64,000 nt of DNA from Acanthosoma haemorrhoidale (taxonomy: Eukaryota; Arthropoda; Insecta; Hemiptera; Acanthosomatidae), in contig OV884009.1 of the NCBI GenBank assembly GCA_930367205.1, positions 99,593,189-99,657,188 of the forward strand, read 5' to 3'. A model generated the notes under the pieces. The model ran no database searches, was not told the origin of the DNA, and saw only the letters and a program-made list of their open reading frames with translations. Shown here piece after piece: positions 11,870-24,521 of this stretch. Both the position numbers and the translations under genes were made by a program. Positions within the stretch are counted from its first letter, which is position 1, and the number at the start of each line of letters is the position of its first letter.

Positions 11870-13149
11870 TTAAAGAAGGGAACGCTTCATTCTGGGAACT
11901 TGTCACCGCACAATAAAGAAAAGGAACAAATATGTTTTTCTGGCTGAAAAAAAAAAATGATATATGCACATCAGTGATCAGCTAATAGGTAATAATGGGT
12001 TTATGTACATGTATGGTGTCTTCAGTGACACTATTAGAACCAATATCATTCAAGCTAAAATACATAAATGAATACAGAGAAACGCTATCAATTGCAGGAA
12101 TTTGTTAAAATTAGGAAAAAATACAAATCATTACTAAGGGAAAAAGCTCTTAACGATCTTCATAAAAATCTATAAAGGTCAGCAATAAATATATTATAGG
12201 GACTCTTGCGATTATGGAAGGTTACAGTCTTGATCCCATAGCCATACAACAAATGATTTTCCAGAAGGTCCTCTCTTAGTGCCCTGTGGTTCAGCCTAGT
12301 CCTTAACCAACTCTTAAATGATACTAGGGATAACCAATCAACAATAAAATAAAGCTGTCTCACTCATTCTATATGGTTTACCTCAAATTTTATGCCAAAA
12401 ACCAAGAGAATTAATAAACCTTCTAGAAACAGTAAGAGTTTGCAGGAAAGACATCCACAAATGAAGTCCAGCTCCACTTTATGGGCAAATGTGTGAATTT
12501 ATGGTCTAAAAAATGGAAACAACTCAAAGGAAAAAATATAGAAATTTCCAAAAAAGCGATGATTAGTCAGCTTGACGAGAGGCTTATAAATATTTGGGGA
12601 TGCAGCAATTTTTCAAATTGACAAAATATATTAAGAAGTATTTCAAAGAAGAGTTTAAATATTGCAAACGTTTTTTACGTGGTGGGAATTTTAAATGGGC
12701 GAAAACGGACCTTCAGGCGTTAGATCGCTTTTATGAAACGGGCCTTCTAACTGATCACACTGAAATCCTATCTACCAAGATGGAACGTGGTCTAATCAGC
12801 CTCCTTAAAGCTTGACGGGAGGAAGAAAATAGCTTACAAAAGCTACATCTTTACCGTGAATCTGACCTTTCCTGAATTGTGCGACAGTGAGGGCTTTCGA
12901 CATTGAAAGCTTAATTCACAGTGATGTCTGTAGAAATGTTAATAGAAACAGACTAATAAAAAAAACAATTCTGCCATATAATAATTATTTAATTTAATAG
13001 ATAAGAAAAACTGTTTTAACTAATGCCCCACCTTCCGATCCACACTCTAGCTACAATTTCTTTCTTCCGATCTCGGCATTACGGAATATCACTGCGACTC
13101 CCGAACTCATCACACCCCCGTACTGAGACTGACTATTTATGAAGCACTC
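11870..13149. other. AT-rich DNA, nothing recognised
   Basis: It contains two open frames of 67 (minus, 12160-12363) and 73 codons (plus, 12594-12815). Their composition is less biased than chance frames nearby, but I recognise no family. They could be remnants of one unidentified mobile element spanning about 12.1-12.9 kb; this is a guess. Confidence 0.35.
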
Positions 13150-13382
13150 CTCGTATCCAGTGACGTGGCTGACGGAGGAGCGTGGGGGAACTCCCAAGAT
13201 CCACTTCCTCTTACGCATGCGAGGGAGGTGACAACCATGTGGATTTGGGAGGTCTCTGGGATCTTTGTAAATACTGTATGAATAAAAATTGTAGATATGG
13301 TATGAATGAGAACATATATCACAATTACTTATTACATAAGACCAATTGAAATTTTATCACTCCAACGGTTCAATAAAGTCTT
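13150..13382 (+). repeat. LINE family A, 3' UTR (copy 4)
   Basis: It carries the GC-rich block (ctgacggaggagcgtgggg, ggtgacaaccatgtggattt), then the AT-rich end with 'tatggtatgaatgagaac', a damaged snapback and a terminal aataaag near 13372. No ORF2 sequence remains. Confidence 0.85.
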
Positions 13383-14267
13383 CTCTACATTCGTCTTCAG
13401 ACTTTTTACTGAGGAAATTAAAAAAAATGAAAAACTCAATGAACAACAAGCAATGAAGAAAGGGAAAAAAAATGTTCACGAAAAAGTTATGTATAAGGAC
13501 AATAATGAAGTGAAGATCTTCAAGAGATAGTTATCAAACTAAGATTGAAATGTGCATCGATACCGCTAATATATAAGCAAAAACTAGATTCCATGAAAAA
13601 TTCTTCATGAAGAATATTAATCGTTTGATTTCTACATAATGTTTACTGTTTAATCTCTTTTCTGTGATGATGAAATAAAATAGAACTAACCTTACTCATA
13701 GTAAAAGGTTTCTTGATTACGAGACGTTAGCACCTGATACAAAAAGGTGAATGACGATGAGACTTGAAGATATTCGGGACATTAAGAGCTGGTTGAAAGC
13801 CGCCACCTCTTCACTTCCAGTCTGATGAGCAACTACTGCTGGAGTGCTTGGGTGGTTTAGATAAGCCGGCTAGGCCTTAAGTCGACCATAAACAGTCCGG
13901 TAATACGCGCTCGAAAACAAAACTATTTTCGCATAAACGACATGGGGCCTCATCAGCTGTATTGGATAATTACAATACGGTCCTCGCCCTCCCGAGAACT
14001 GAGAACCAGCAGTTACCTCTGCCTCCCCCACAGATGGATGGAAAAGACATTCAGGAAAGATTCTAATACTCCCTAGTAGACACGCTAGTGGACACGTAGG
14101 CATTGCTATCCTGTAAAAAAAATGAAGATATAGTGACAGAAGAACCTAAAAAAAGCACATCTGCGGGGAAAATATCTGTGACTTGTGTTATTCTGAAGGA
14201 TTCAAAAGGAATCTAAACAGCATGTGAACTTGGGATGTCTGGTTATGGTGGCGAAGGAGCAAAGACA
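13383..14267. other. Intergenic DNA with a GC-richer segment
   Basis: AT-rich up to about 13790. From there to 14110 the base composition is clearly richer in GC, with no recognised motif; the 77-codon minus frame in it shows no domain. It is possibly an old unidentified repeat. Confidence 0.4.
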
Positions 14268-14277
14268 TAATAATGGT
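14268..14277. repeat. Target-site duplication of LINE copy 5, left
   Basis: TAATAATGGT at 14268-14277 is repeated perfectly at 14623-14632, just outside the element ends. Confidence 0.7.
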
Positions 14278-14622
14278 GTAGCTTTATTAGGATTAAATTA
14301 CAATCTGCCACTTTGGGCAATAAGTAATTGTGATAAATGTTTTCATTTATACCATATTTACAATTTTCATTCACTTGCTCATTCATACAGTGTTTACAAA
14401 CAGCCCAGAGGCCCAAAATCCACATGGTTGTCACCTCCCACGCGTGCGAAAGAGGAAGCAGAGTCTTGGGAAGTCCCCCACGCTCCTCCGTCAGCCACGT
14501 CACCGGGTACGAGGCCGTGGAGGCTGACCAAGAGCGCGAGAGCCACATACGCTCAGGACATAATTTGAGAAATTCGACATTGCCAAGACTCCCACTGTTA
14601 CGCACTTATAGCTGGTCACGAG
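14278..14622 (-). repeat. LINE family A, complete 3' UTR copy (copy 5)
   Basis: On the minus strand it starts at the last codons of ORF2 (gaccagctataa), then has the whole long-form 3' UTR: the gacagtgg-like start, the GC-rich block with gctgacggaggagcgtgggg, the ggtgacaaccatgtggattt box, the AT-rich part and the terminal tail before TSD bases. It is SINE-sized (345 bp), effectively a UTR-only insertion. Overlapping open frames on both strands here are by-products. Confidence 0.88.
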
Positions 14623-14632
14623 TAATAATGGT
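14623..14632. repeat. Target-site duplication of LINE copy 5, right
   Basis: Perfect 10-bp partner of 14268-14277. Confidence 0.7.
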
Positions 14633-17600
14633 ACAAAAATTATTTATTAAGCTAGAGCAACGAAGATGAACGTAAGCATCCATATATAGGACACATTACA
14701 AATTATATCAGGGAACAATATGACTGGGACAATGCTATCACCGCTGACCACAGTTCTAAATAATAGGCCAGGCACTTTAGTCATGGACATGAAAAGATAA
14801 CTGGGATTGGCCAGCGGATTTCCAAAAGGTGGCAATTGTGAAAAAGAGAAAACACTACGAAGGACAATTGATGCACTGGAGGGTCGTTGGATTTTCCCAA
14901 TCATCTAGTTCGAAAATTCATCAACAGTTAATAATCTGAGCCTAATTCTTCTCTGATAGTCCGGCTAAGTAAATATTCCCGGATTATTCAGCTGAAAAAC
15001 GCGAGTTCCGAGGATTAAGGTATTATTTAAATTTTTAATTATCCTGCCATTCTGTACTCAAATATCAATTAATTAAAATCTATTGCAGAACCGCTCGGTT
15101 CCGTTTATCAAATTTTATCACGCCAAGATAAAATAAAACCTGAAAAATCTATACCCCTACTAAGAAATATATATTACTTAATCTAACTAGTTGATATAAG
15201 GATCAGATATATCACATTGACTTTTTCATAATTTGATTTTTTTTTTTCATCAATTGTCAATTAAATGAATGTGTAATTTATATTTAAAACAAAAACAGGT
15301 GGTGAACAAGAAAGTGAACGATATCAAGATTATTTGATTTCTATTGTTAACCACCTCAGTCGCTGCAAACTGCCTAAAATATTAATGATAAGTGAAATTA
15401 TTTACATAAATTAGCCTTACCAAAACCAGGTTAGAACCTATTAAATACTCGATATCTATTGTTGGCTTTAAAATTCTTTTGGCGTTATTGCCTACAACGT
15501 ATTTAGAACCACCGTGAACCAAATCTTATATAGCTTCTCAACTGGGAATCAACTTAAAACTCAGAGAAAAGAGGTTATTATCATCATTCTTACGACCGCT
15601 ATAGTTTGTTATATATTGCGTTAGGAATGGAACCTTGTACCTTAATGAAAGTACAGCCTCTACCTCGCATTTTGTGCATATACTACATTCTTGCTGGATA
15701 TCCCAGTAATAGATTTGTCACGACCAAACAAATAATTTTTTTCACAATGATTTATAATTTTTTTTTTTTTAAAGCAAAAGCCGCCTATTTCAATTCATGT
15801 CCCAGCGTTTACATCATCACTTTGACGTAAAATCACACATTTCTAAAGAATTACTCGATGAGCCAAGTTCTTTACCGCGTTAGCTATCAAGCATCGATCG
15901 TGAGTACAATCCTCCTCAGAAATTGACGAGGAAATAGGTTCCTGACCTCATCTTAATTAACTAAGCTCTATATTATTTAATAATCTAATAATTTATATAT
16001 ATATATACACACACAAAAGAATGAATGATTAATTATACGCAATGAAACTACGTATACAAAGTAGTTTATTACAATTACCTTCATAACCTTATCTACTGTC
16101 ATAACCTTATTTAATGTTGATCTTTTAATAATTATTTTTCAAAACTAAATTTATCTGAGACTCTATTTATTTAAATAAAATACGGATACGTATGTGTACA
16201 AAAAATGTACCGTGTAGTCTTATTAGAATCCCTATGAGACAGAATAGGTTTGTATGTGTTAATATATTTTCTAATTTATTTACCTTTCGTTGTATCTATT
16301 TTTATGACATTTATGGTAGCTTTAATATATAATTATAGAGGTTGGTCCTAGGATATATAGTTTAACTATAGCCCCCTTTTGTAAAAACACTACAGAAGAT
16401 TTACAGCGTATTTTATTTTGTTCGCCAGGTCGTGCTGTAAACAGAAAATTTATTATTATTTCCGCAATAAAGATTAGTGGAAAACCTTTGTATTGCATTA
16501 CGTTATTGATCTGCCCGAGGAAAGAGTTCCTGATTTTGTATTTCCCTAGTTAATGTGGTAACCTATTTAAAGGTGATCTGACACACCATTTAATGAGAGG
16601 AGTGAAGACGTTTTCACATTGTATAACATTGACTAAATCGATTTCCACGTTATGAAACAACGAAGGGTGGTCACGTCACTACGTCAGCACAACTAACCTT
16701 TTTAAAATGTCTCTATTTACATTAGCACTAATGTGTTGTACATTGACACTATATGAAGGCGTGCTCAAGCTTCTTACAAGCCTTCTATAAAACTAAACCC
16801 ACATAATTAAAGGAGTTCCCCAACATATCAAACTTGTTTATCTAATGTAACATTTTTTTAATAAGCGTTGAATGTCGGTATGTTATGGAGTTAATGTTCG
16901 GCTAGAGATCATTAGCGCCAGGTACATACAGTGCTGCTTGCCGCCCTTAGGGTGGTTAATTAATGATCCCAGCCTTCAAAGTCCGTACCTAATACACAAA
17001 GCCCAAACTGAGCTGGCTGGCTCCTTTCACACATCTTAGAATACGTGGCGTTTAATCTGTAATATATTCATAAGGTCTTTTCTCTTTTACAAAGTATTAC
17101 ACCCCCACCCTAACCACCCTTTACTCCAGCTTATTTAAAAATTGGGCCTCAGACTGTTATTAATTTGTCGTTGCTAATAATGATCGTTTACATTAAAAGA
17201 ACGACTTTCTCACGCATAATCATAGTACAATTTTAATTATAGGTGGTTAATTCGTAGTTCATTCATTGCTCTTTCCTTATTTTTGGAGAATAAATTAATT
17301 CTATCATTTTCTTTAATATGACCATAAATTACACCAACTAACTACGTGGAACAAATCCGAAACAGCTAATCAATTGTTTTCTATTTGCGACATTGAAAAT
17401 TACCGAATTATTTTTGGGTCAGAGTTAACTAAGTTTTATGTACAATAGGATGGAGCCATAGTTTTCTGGACATCAAAAATTTATGTTTTCAACTCGCACT
17501 TGATAAGTTCATTGATTCGTTTAGCAACATTTAATAATGAATATATACAACAGCTACACTATGTTAATGATTATGCATATAAACAAACAAAATAACAGGT

Positions 17601-19035
17601 TAGCATTCTTATAAATCTCATGCTGATAAACACATTTAATTATTGCTTTTATTTTGCATTTCATCTGAAAAAATGATGAATTAAATCACGAAGAAATAAA
17701 TTCAAAACGTTTTAAAGATCAAGATATAAGTTTGTCAAAGGATTTAACCTCACTGTAATTAAGGTTGAAAGTTATAATGGATACTATCTATGATCGAATA
17801 ATCAATTCCATATACAAACAACTGGGAAATTGTTAAAGTTATTAATGAAAACATATATGATAGATTAAAATCACAAAACTAAAAATAACAAAACATTCTA
17901 AATAATTACAGTGGCGTCCCTTTGTGTAATTGAATAATTATTTTGTCAACAAAGAATCCTTATCAGGCTTGACAATATAATATCAAATGAACTTCAATGT
18001 TCCAATATTTGAATTTCTTATAAACGTCCACTTTGTTTCAGATTTGTGAACCTAGTTTCTATTTTTATCAACGTTGTTATCAATTGTGAGGTTCGTTGCT
18101 GTTTTTTTATGCAAATTATATAATTCTTAAAACAAAGCTGAGACTTCTAATCTAAGGTCTTATAGTCAAATGTAGACCTAAATATTCTAGAAAATTTTAT
18201 TATATAAATATAAATGATATAGCTATCAAAATAAAATAGGCTGCAAGGACCATAGTTTTGGAATATCTTTGAAATTTCTTTTTCGTTACTGTATGTAATG
18301 GATAACCCTGAGGGAAAATCGAACTTGTTAAAATCTGAGCAGTGATTTCAGAAGGCACATAGTTCAGCGGAACAGGAGGAATATTTTCACGTTAAATTTA
18401 ATTTTAACTATACTTCCCATCATTATATTATGACAGACATATAACCAGGGTGACCAAGGGAGGAAATGAAGGATGCTAACTATTACTTTAAAATTTCAGG
18501 ATTTTTTTGGTTGGATAATTTCATGACCTCTCTCGTAGGCCTCAAACTCCCTTACATGGTTCTAGGTAGATCCTCTCCCTTCGAGCTCAGCAAATACGAT
18601 TGATATTAGATGTTGACCGTCTCATTTCTTCCTCTTTAAGAGGACCAACTATCTAGGGGCCAAGGTAGGCAGAAGCAAGTAAACGAAAGAAGGTGGTATA
18701 AAGTGAGAATCTTGGCACTCTTTATTGGTCCCCTTGCTCATCGACTACAATCCATCCAGCGAACAAACCCAGAAAAAAAAAAATCTTTTTATGACAACCC
18801 CAAGTCGCCCCTGGGCATTCCCTCAATAGGGACAGGCTTCGTGACCATCACACGGGTAGAAGCAGTGTCTTTGAATAAATGAACTCCTTCATCTTTTTTT
18901 TCTTAAACCATTCCAAAAGTATTGAATGAATTACGTGTTCATAAGTTGATAATTATGCTAACGAATTATTATGTTAAGTAATATTAATACAAGTATATAA
19001 TTATGGGTCGTATTGTGGATCTCGATTAATAATAA
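14633..19035. other. AT-rich DNA, nothing coding recognised
   Basis: It includes a short TA/CA microsatellite at about 15993-16014 and a 15/14-base imperfect inverted repeat at 16900-16974. The stretch 18440-18870 is somewhat more GC-rich and could be an unidentified old element. No conserved protein was seen. Confidence 0.5.
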
Positions 19036-19054
19036 TTAGTCAAAAAAAAGTTAC

Positions 19055-19115
19055 TGGTAGGGTCGAGATTAGAAGCCGGGACCTTCCAGAAGTCTAGTCG
19101 GTGGCTCTACAAATT
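19055..19115 (-). repeat. tRNA-like segment, possible SINE head
   Basis: On the minus strand a tRNA-like 3' half is visible: an anticodon-arm-like stretch, then a degenerate B box (GGCTTCTAATC), then gaccctacca. A complete cloverleaf cannot be drawn, so this is not a functional tRNA gene. It may be a SINE remnant. Confidence 0.3.
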
Positions 19116-19189
19116 AAAATTTGCTCAAATGCAAAAAATGATATAATTTGGTTATATAAAAACGATACATAATAATATCTTTTATTTTC

Positions 19190-19360
19190 ATTCAGGACCG
19201 TTCCTATAGTAGTAAGCATACTGATTTCTAACTATAGAGGCCCAGGTTCGATGCATGTCTTGCCCTATGATTTTCTCATTCAGGGATAGGCCCGGTTCAG
19301 GTTAGCTTATTGAGAGCTCAGCCTAGTGAGGATAAATGATCATCTACTTTAAAAAAATAA
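19190..19360 (+). repeat. Probable tRNA-derived SINE
   Basis: The stretch aagcatactgatttctaact followed by gaggcccaGGTTCGATgc resembles the anticodon arm, variable loop and T arm of a tRNA, with a good polymerase III B box at 19251-19259. The acceptor stem does not pair and about 100 bp of non-tRNA sequence follows, ending in an A-rich run (taaaaaaataattaa). This is the usual plan of a tRNA-derived SINE. No second copy was found in the window. Confidence 0.45.
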
Positions 19361-22300
19361 TTAAGGAACCCGATTAAGAAAACAGAATTTATATTGAGAG
19401 GTAACTTAATGCTAATCACTCCTCATACAAATGCCTCATGGCACGTACAACCATCGGTTAACATTTCTTCCCGAAGTATTCATCAATGGTTTTATTTAAT
19501 TTATTTTTATATAATAACATACCAGAGGCAAACTAGGGCCAGGAAATGGGTCAGATTGAGTCTCTACTGCTTTCACAATCTTGGTGACAGTTTCATATAG
19601 AACTCATCTTACCTCACTCAGTTTGTAGAGTCCCCGGCAGAATATTTTCAGTATTATTTTTCGTTGTGTAATAGTGATTGATAATCAAGTAAATGACCTG
19701 ACCCTTGGGATAGACTTGATATGGCATAGGTACCATAAACTTGACTGGGGAGCCATAAACTATTTAATAATGGGGATGTGGCTTCACAGGACGGCTGAAT
19801 CAATTAGGACTGAAGATGCGTTACACAAGCTAAACGAAAATTGAGTAAACTGATCACTTAATTGTATCCGAGCAAAAACTGAACATACAAAAATGTTACC
19901 TTTTTATCATCCTTACCTACTACTAAGTACATCCTGGTTCTGCGAGAATACCTTGCCTGTATTGTACACCACCCTTGAGGACCAGGGTACGGGGGCAATA
20001 CCATGTCACTAGGAGGATTCTTTGGTCAGTGGTCTACAAGAGAACCACAATTTTGGCAATCTGACCTTCGATTCATAGAGAGAAACTGAAGATAGCTACA
20101 AACGATTGTACGTGGGAATGAAATAGGGTAGCTTTTATGAGAAAATTCGTTCTACGAATGAGACGAACACATTGCTAATCTCATTGAAAAACAGCTATTG
20201 GGGAAAGTCATCGCAAAGATTATACGAATATCATCAAATGGTTAGTTCAGAGGGAAATTCTGGCTGGCTCGGATGAACTCAATACAACTAAATATGAATT
20301 ACACCTCTCTGTGACGAGGAAATATGTTGAAACCCTCTTGTCGTGAAACACTGCTGTCGAAATTCAGAATAATTGTCCACAGACATGCTTTGGCATCATA
20401 ACCGGCTCAAATGTGTTTTATTTAATATACTTCATCATTTAAAACGTAATAACCTGCAAGTATATGTGTAAGTATAGGCTGTGGCCCTATTCTATACACT
20501 TTTTTAAAAGTTTATTTTATCATTACTTTTCAATCATTCAATCATGGGTAAGAGATAATAAAGTGCTTGGGTTGTGATTTGGTTCACAATGTTAGCTACC
20601 ATTAATTGCTATTAATTTTTTTGCATACATTGCAGTTGACATAAGTAATTGGTAGAGTCAATTATTTTTAAATTGGAGGGAATAGTAAAGCACCATTAAT
20701 AATAATTAGTAATTAGTAAAGTTTTTCCCAAACATTTATTTTCTATTCATTATTATTATCTTTATATTGCAATAACTCGACTAAGTTGATCAGCCTTGCT
20801 TTTTTTTTTTTTTTTTTCTTAGCCCCTTTAAATTTACAGATAATTATAGATCCTCAGGCGAATCTATGCCTTGCTTTATGGTATTTTAAATAGTTTATGA
20901 CAAATTGGTTCCTCTTTGGGTTGGGAGGGTAGCCGACAAAATTCTTCGGTTGTGAACTGTAGAACCGTTGCAAGTAACCACGACCTAACTTAGCCGATAA
21001 CTAGTGGGGAGTGGATACAAATGGAACTCGATTCCCCAATATTCATTCTTTGACAATAAAGGTTTTTAGTTGGCAAGATTGTTTAACGAAACAAAAGTAT
21101 TTTGATACAGTGTTTTATTTATAATAACCATTTAAGAAACTTAAGTGGTTTTCATTTAGATATATACATATTTCATGTAGCATAATTTAGTTCATAATTT
21201 ATGTAACACATTTAATGGGATAATAATTAACAAATCATTGATATAATAAAAAAGGTGACGCTAATTATCAGAAATATTGATCCTTTTTTAACTGTATTTT
21301 TTACTCAAGTGAAAAAAAAAAAAAATGACGGACTGATCTAAAGAGAGTTGAGCGAATGGAAGTTAAAACAACTGGGTTCATGCTTTAATCTCCTTTTGAA
21401 TCATGAATTTCTTTGAGAAGTTCTGTAAGTGACAACACAAGATTGATGTTTTACCATTAAACTTTTACTGCGTAGTTGGTAATCACATTTGTTTTGGCTT
21501 CTAAGCCAGCACAGGGCTCCTGCCGTCTACTTCAGAAATAAATTGTTTAATTTTATTTTTTAAGTGTATCGGATGGTTTTTTAATTGACTATATTTTTAA
21601 ATGCATTTAAACCGAAAAGAGGACGTAGGAAGTAAATAAATAAAACGAACTAATTTCTGCAAAGTTTCTCAAAAATCAATTAAATAATAATGGAAGAACT
21701 ACTCATTAATTGATAGCAAAAATATTTAATTTTATTTTTTAAACCGTCGCGGTCAATCAAAATTGCCTTTCCAACCGATTAGTATCAATGCAATTTGGTT
21801 GGAACGGTAATAAGATCCCTATTCTTATCAACGGCTGTCAAATCTTTCTTTTTGCGTTAAATAACTAGGGGGAAAAACTAAACTATAAATCCTGAAATAT
21901 ACCTCAACATAAAGACTTTTTTTAAATTTAATTCTAAAGTACTTTAATGAGCATACTTTAAAAATTTCAAATCAATCGAATATTATTTGACAATCATTAA
22001 CCAAGAATCGCGGGAAGTTGGGTGGGCTGCGATCTATTTGTATTTTTTGTTTGAATGAAAGTGCTCACCTGTCAATATGGTTTGAATGAAATCACTAATT
22101 ACAACTGCTTATTGACCAGGATAGAAGCAAGTCATTTTATTCAATAGAAATATTTAAACTTGTTTAACTAGTGGAAAAAGCCATAAATTAATTTTTTTTT
22201 TCAATAAACGTTATTACTAATGGGGATAATCTGAAATGTGCAAACAACTCTAAGCCCTCATATTCAATGTACTTTAGGCATTCCAAATGCAGGGAGAGGG

Positions 22301-22645
22301 TTCCCACCCGGGGGTGAGGATGAATCCTATTTATTACTAACGAAATTTGGTGCGAAAAGTGCTTTCATCTATTGAATCTTGGAAACAAATACCACTCCCC
22401 TAATAGCACGACCTTTCCCAATCACCACCAGACATTAAACCTGTGTAGTTTTCTCTTGTCCTTATAAACTAATCAATGTTTCCGTCCAATTATTAATAGT
22501 ATCAAAATATACTGTGATGTACTAATCGTCACATACCCCACCGCCATCCTAAAATAGTTAAAAATGTATGTGCTTGATTTTTAAAGGAACCCGTCTATCA
22601 AGAACTAGTTGATCCACGAATCAGAGGCTTCCTTCTTACTTCAAT
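19361..22645. other. AT-rich DNA, nothing recognised
   Basis: Only AT-rich sequence with a T-run (about 20801-20818) and A-run (about 21311-21324). The stretch 20920-21040 is more GC-rich and unassigned. No coding or RNA features can be supported. Confidence 0.5.
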
Positions 22646-22708
22646 ATTACTTAAGCCAATCTGGACATACGGAATAGAGCTATGGGGGACAGCAAAAAAA
22701 GTCGAACA
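22646..22708 (+). repeat. LINE family A ORF2 fragment, inverted relative to its neighbour
   Basis: Encodes LLKPIWTYGIELWGTAKK, the conserved post-RT segment of family A. It lies on the plus strand directly before the minus-strand copy at 22737-23327 and is complementary to that copy's 5' end, so the two form hairpin arms. Confidence 0.85.
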
Positions 22709-22713
22709 ATATT

Positions 22714-22736
22714 TATATATATATATATATATATAT
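22714..22736. repeat. (TA)n microsatellite between LINE fragments
   Basis: About eleven TA units join the plus-strand LINE fragment to the 3' end of the minus-strand copy. Confidence 0.9.
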
Positions 22737-23327
22737 TCCTTTATTGTGCTATAATTACAATCTGCCTTATAAGGCAATAAGTAATTAAGATAAATGCTCT
22801 CATTTATACCATATTTACAATTCATCATTCACTCGCTCATTCATACAATATTTACAGACAGCCCAGACACCTCCCAAATCCACATGCGAAGAGAAAGCGG
22901 AGTCTTGGGAAGTCCCCCACGCTCCTCCGTCAGCCGCGTCACGGGATACTAGCCAGTGGAGGCTGACCAAGAGCGCGAGAGCCACAGACGCTCAGGACAT
23001 GATTGGACAAACTGGCCATTGCCAGGACTCCCACTGTCACGCGTTTATTTCCGTTTCAGTCTCCGAGGAGGATTATGGGGATGAGTGGCGCAGTGCAATG
23101 ACTGTGCTACAGCATTAGGGTGGTTGGAAAGGCTACTGTGGAATTTCGTAAACTTGGAAGGGATGAGTTCTAGAATGCTGGGTATATTAAGGTCGTTATG
23201 AAGGGTTTTGTTGCTGACATAATAAAGCGCATTTACTATTGTTCTCAGGGCTTTTGATTGAAAGGATTGGATACACTTGATGTTCGACTTTTTTGCTGTC
23301 CCCCATAGCTCTATTCCGTATGTCCAG
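22737..23327 (-). pseudogene. LINE family A, 5'-truncated copy 6 (ORF2 end plus long 3' UTR)
   Basis: On the minus strand it runs from GIELW through remnants of the VLRTIVN, NKTLHNDLNIP and PNHPNP regions, with several stops, into the long-form 3' UTR with the GC-rich block, ending at ataaagg. The stop region that reads gacctgctataa in other copies has changed here to an aaataaacgcgtgacagtgg context. The first 47 bases on its 5' side are complementary to 22661-22708, so the locus could fold on itself. It has no catalytic RT motif and is non-coding now. Confidence 0.85.
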
Positions 23328-24228
23328 TTTCAATATTTAAAGTATATTGCAGACACATTGAAATATATTTAATGTGGCCTCAGATATAAGACCACTTAAA
23401 GTCAGTAAAATAAAACATTTTTTTCCGTACTTCCCCAATATTATATTGAATCAACAACTCATCACCGATTGAATACTCAAATAATCACATTTATAAAGGC
23501 AGACAGACGACGCTCGCTCCGAACGAAACTAGTGCCTTGATCTTCAAGCTAGTCAATAAGCCATTAATGGGTAAGTATAATGAAAATCTTCCAAATGGTG
23601 TCTCAGATATATATTATTTAAATTAATATTTGTCAAATAATATAATATCTTTGATTAGTGTCAATGTTTTGCTAAAGTGGATTCTGGCCGGAGATTTAAA
23701 AAATGTGCACTCTATAGGTACTGAAGAGGAAGACTGTTAGTGTCTTGCCCTCGGGGATACCTGCTCAAAGTTGTTTAACACTAGAATATTCAATACCGGG
23801 CCTTCCTTTGATCTTTTCCCCTTTTAACTTACAAAAAAGAACTAGGTAGCGTGCTAAACAATGTGATCATTTTCATTTTTACAATATTTTAGTCAACGCA
23901 TTCATTATATGGTGTATTAACCTTTTTAAAAACAAGTAATCAGAGAAATATTATTTTAAAAAGAAAACAGAACAGCACTTTCTGTGTAGTTACCCTCCGG
24001 AATAGTAAATAAAGTCTGTAGACAAATTCATAATCTACTAAAAAACCCCCTAAAAAAAATAACTAAAAAAAAATATTTCCGGAAAAACCTTCTACATTCT
24101 ATGTTCTATCTCATAGTTTTATTTTGAATATAATAATTATTTAAATAAAATTCTTAAGTAAGTATGTAGAGCAGGAGAGTAAATTGACCACCACTGTGTT
24201 ACTGAGTGGTAAATTGTTGCTATATATT
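23328..24228. other. AT-rich DNA, nothing recognised
   Basis: No feature could be supported. A stretch near 23500-23560 is less AT-rich but unassigned. Confidence 0.5.
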
Positions 24229-24521
24229 AAGAGAGAGCGTATGTGGCTCTCGCGCTCTTGGTCAGCTTCCCCTGGCTTGTATGCGGTGACGCGGCTGACG
24301 GAGGAGCGTGGGGGAATTCCCAAGACTCCACTTCCTCTTTCGGAGGAACTCGCATGTGAAGGAGGTGACAACCATGTGGATTTGGGAGGTCTCTAGACGG
24401 TTTGTAAATACTGTATGACAGAGCGAGTGACTGAAAATTGTAAATATGGTATGAATGAAAACATTTATAACAATTACTTATTTCCCAATGAGGCAGATTG
24501 TAATTTTATCATAATAAAGCA
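24229..24521 (+). repeat. LINE family A, long-form 3' UTR (copy 7)
   Basis: Starts within the GC-rich block (gagcgtatgtggctctcgcg), continues through gctgacggaggagcgtgggg and ggtgacaaccatgtggattt, then the AT-rich end, the snapback gaggcagattgtaatttta and a terminal aataaag. It is a close relative of copy 5. The open frames on both strands are UTR by-products. Confidence 0.88.

Noticed and set aside
14243..14669. Four overlapping frames of 65-120 codons on both strands
   Set aside because: They all lie in the LINE family A 3' UTR (copy 5), which is non-coding.
19190..19290. Functional tRNA gene
   Set aside because: A B box and anticodon-like arm are present, but the acceptor stem does not pair and the D arm is missing.
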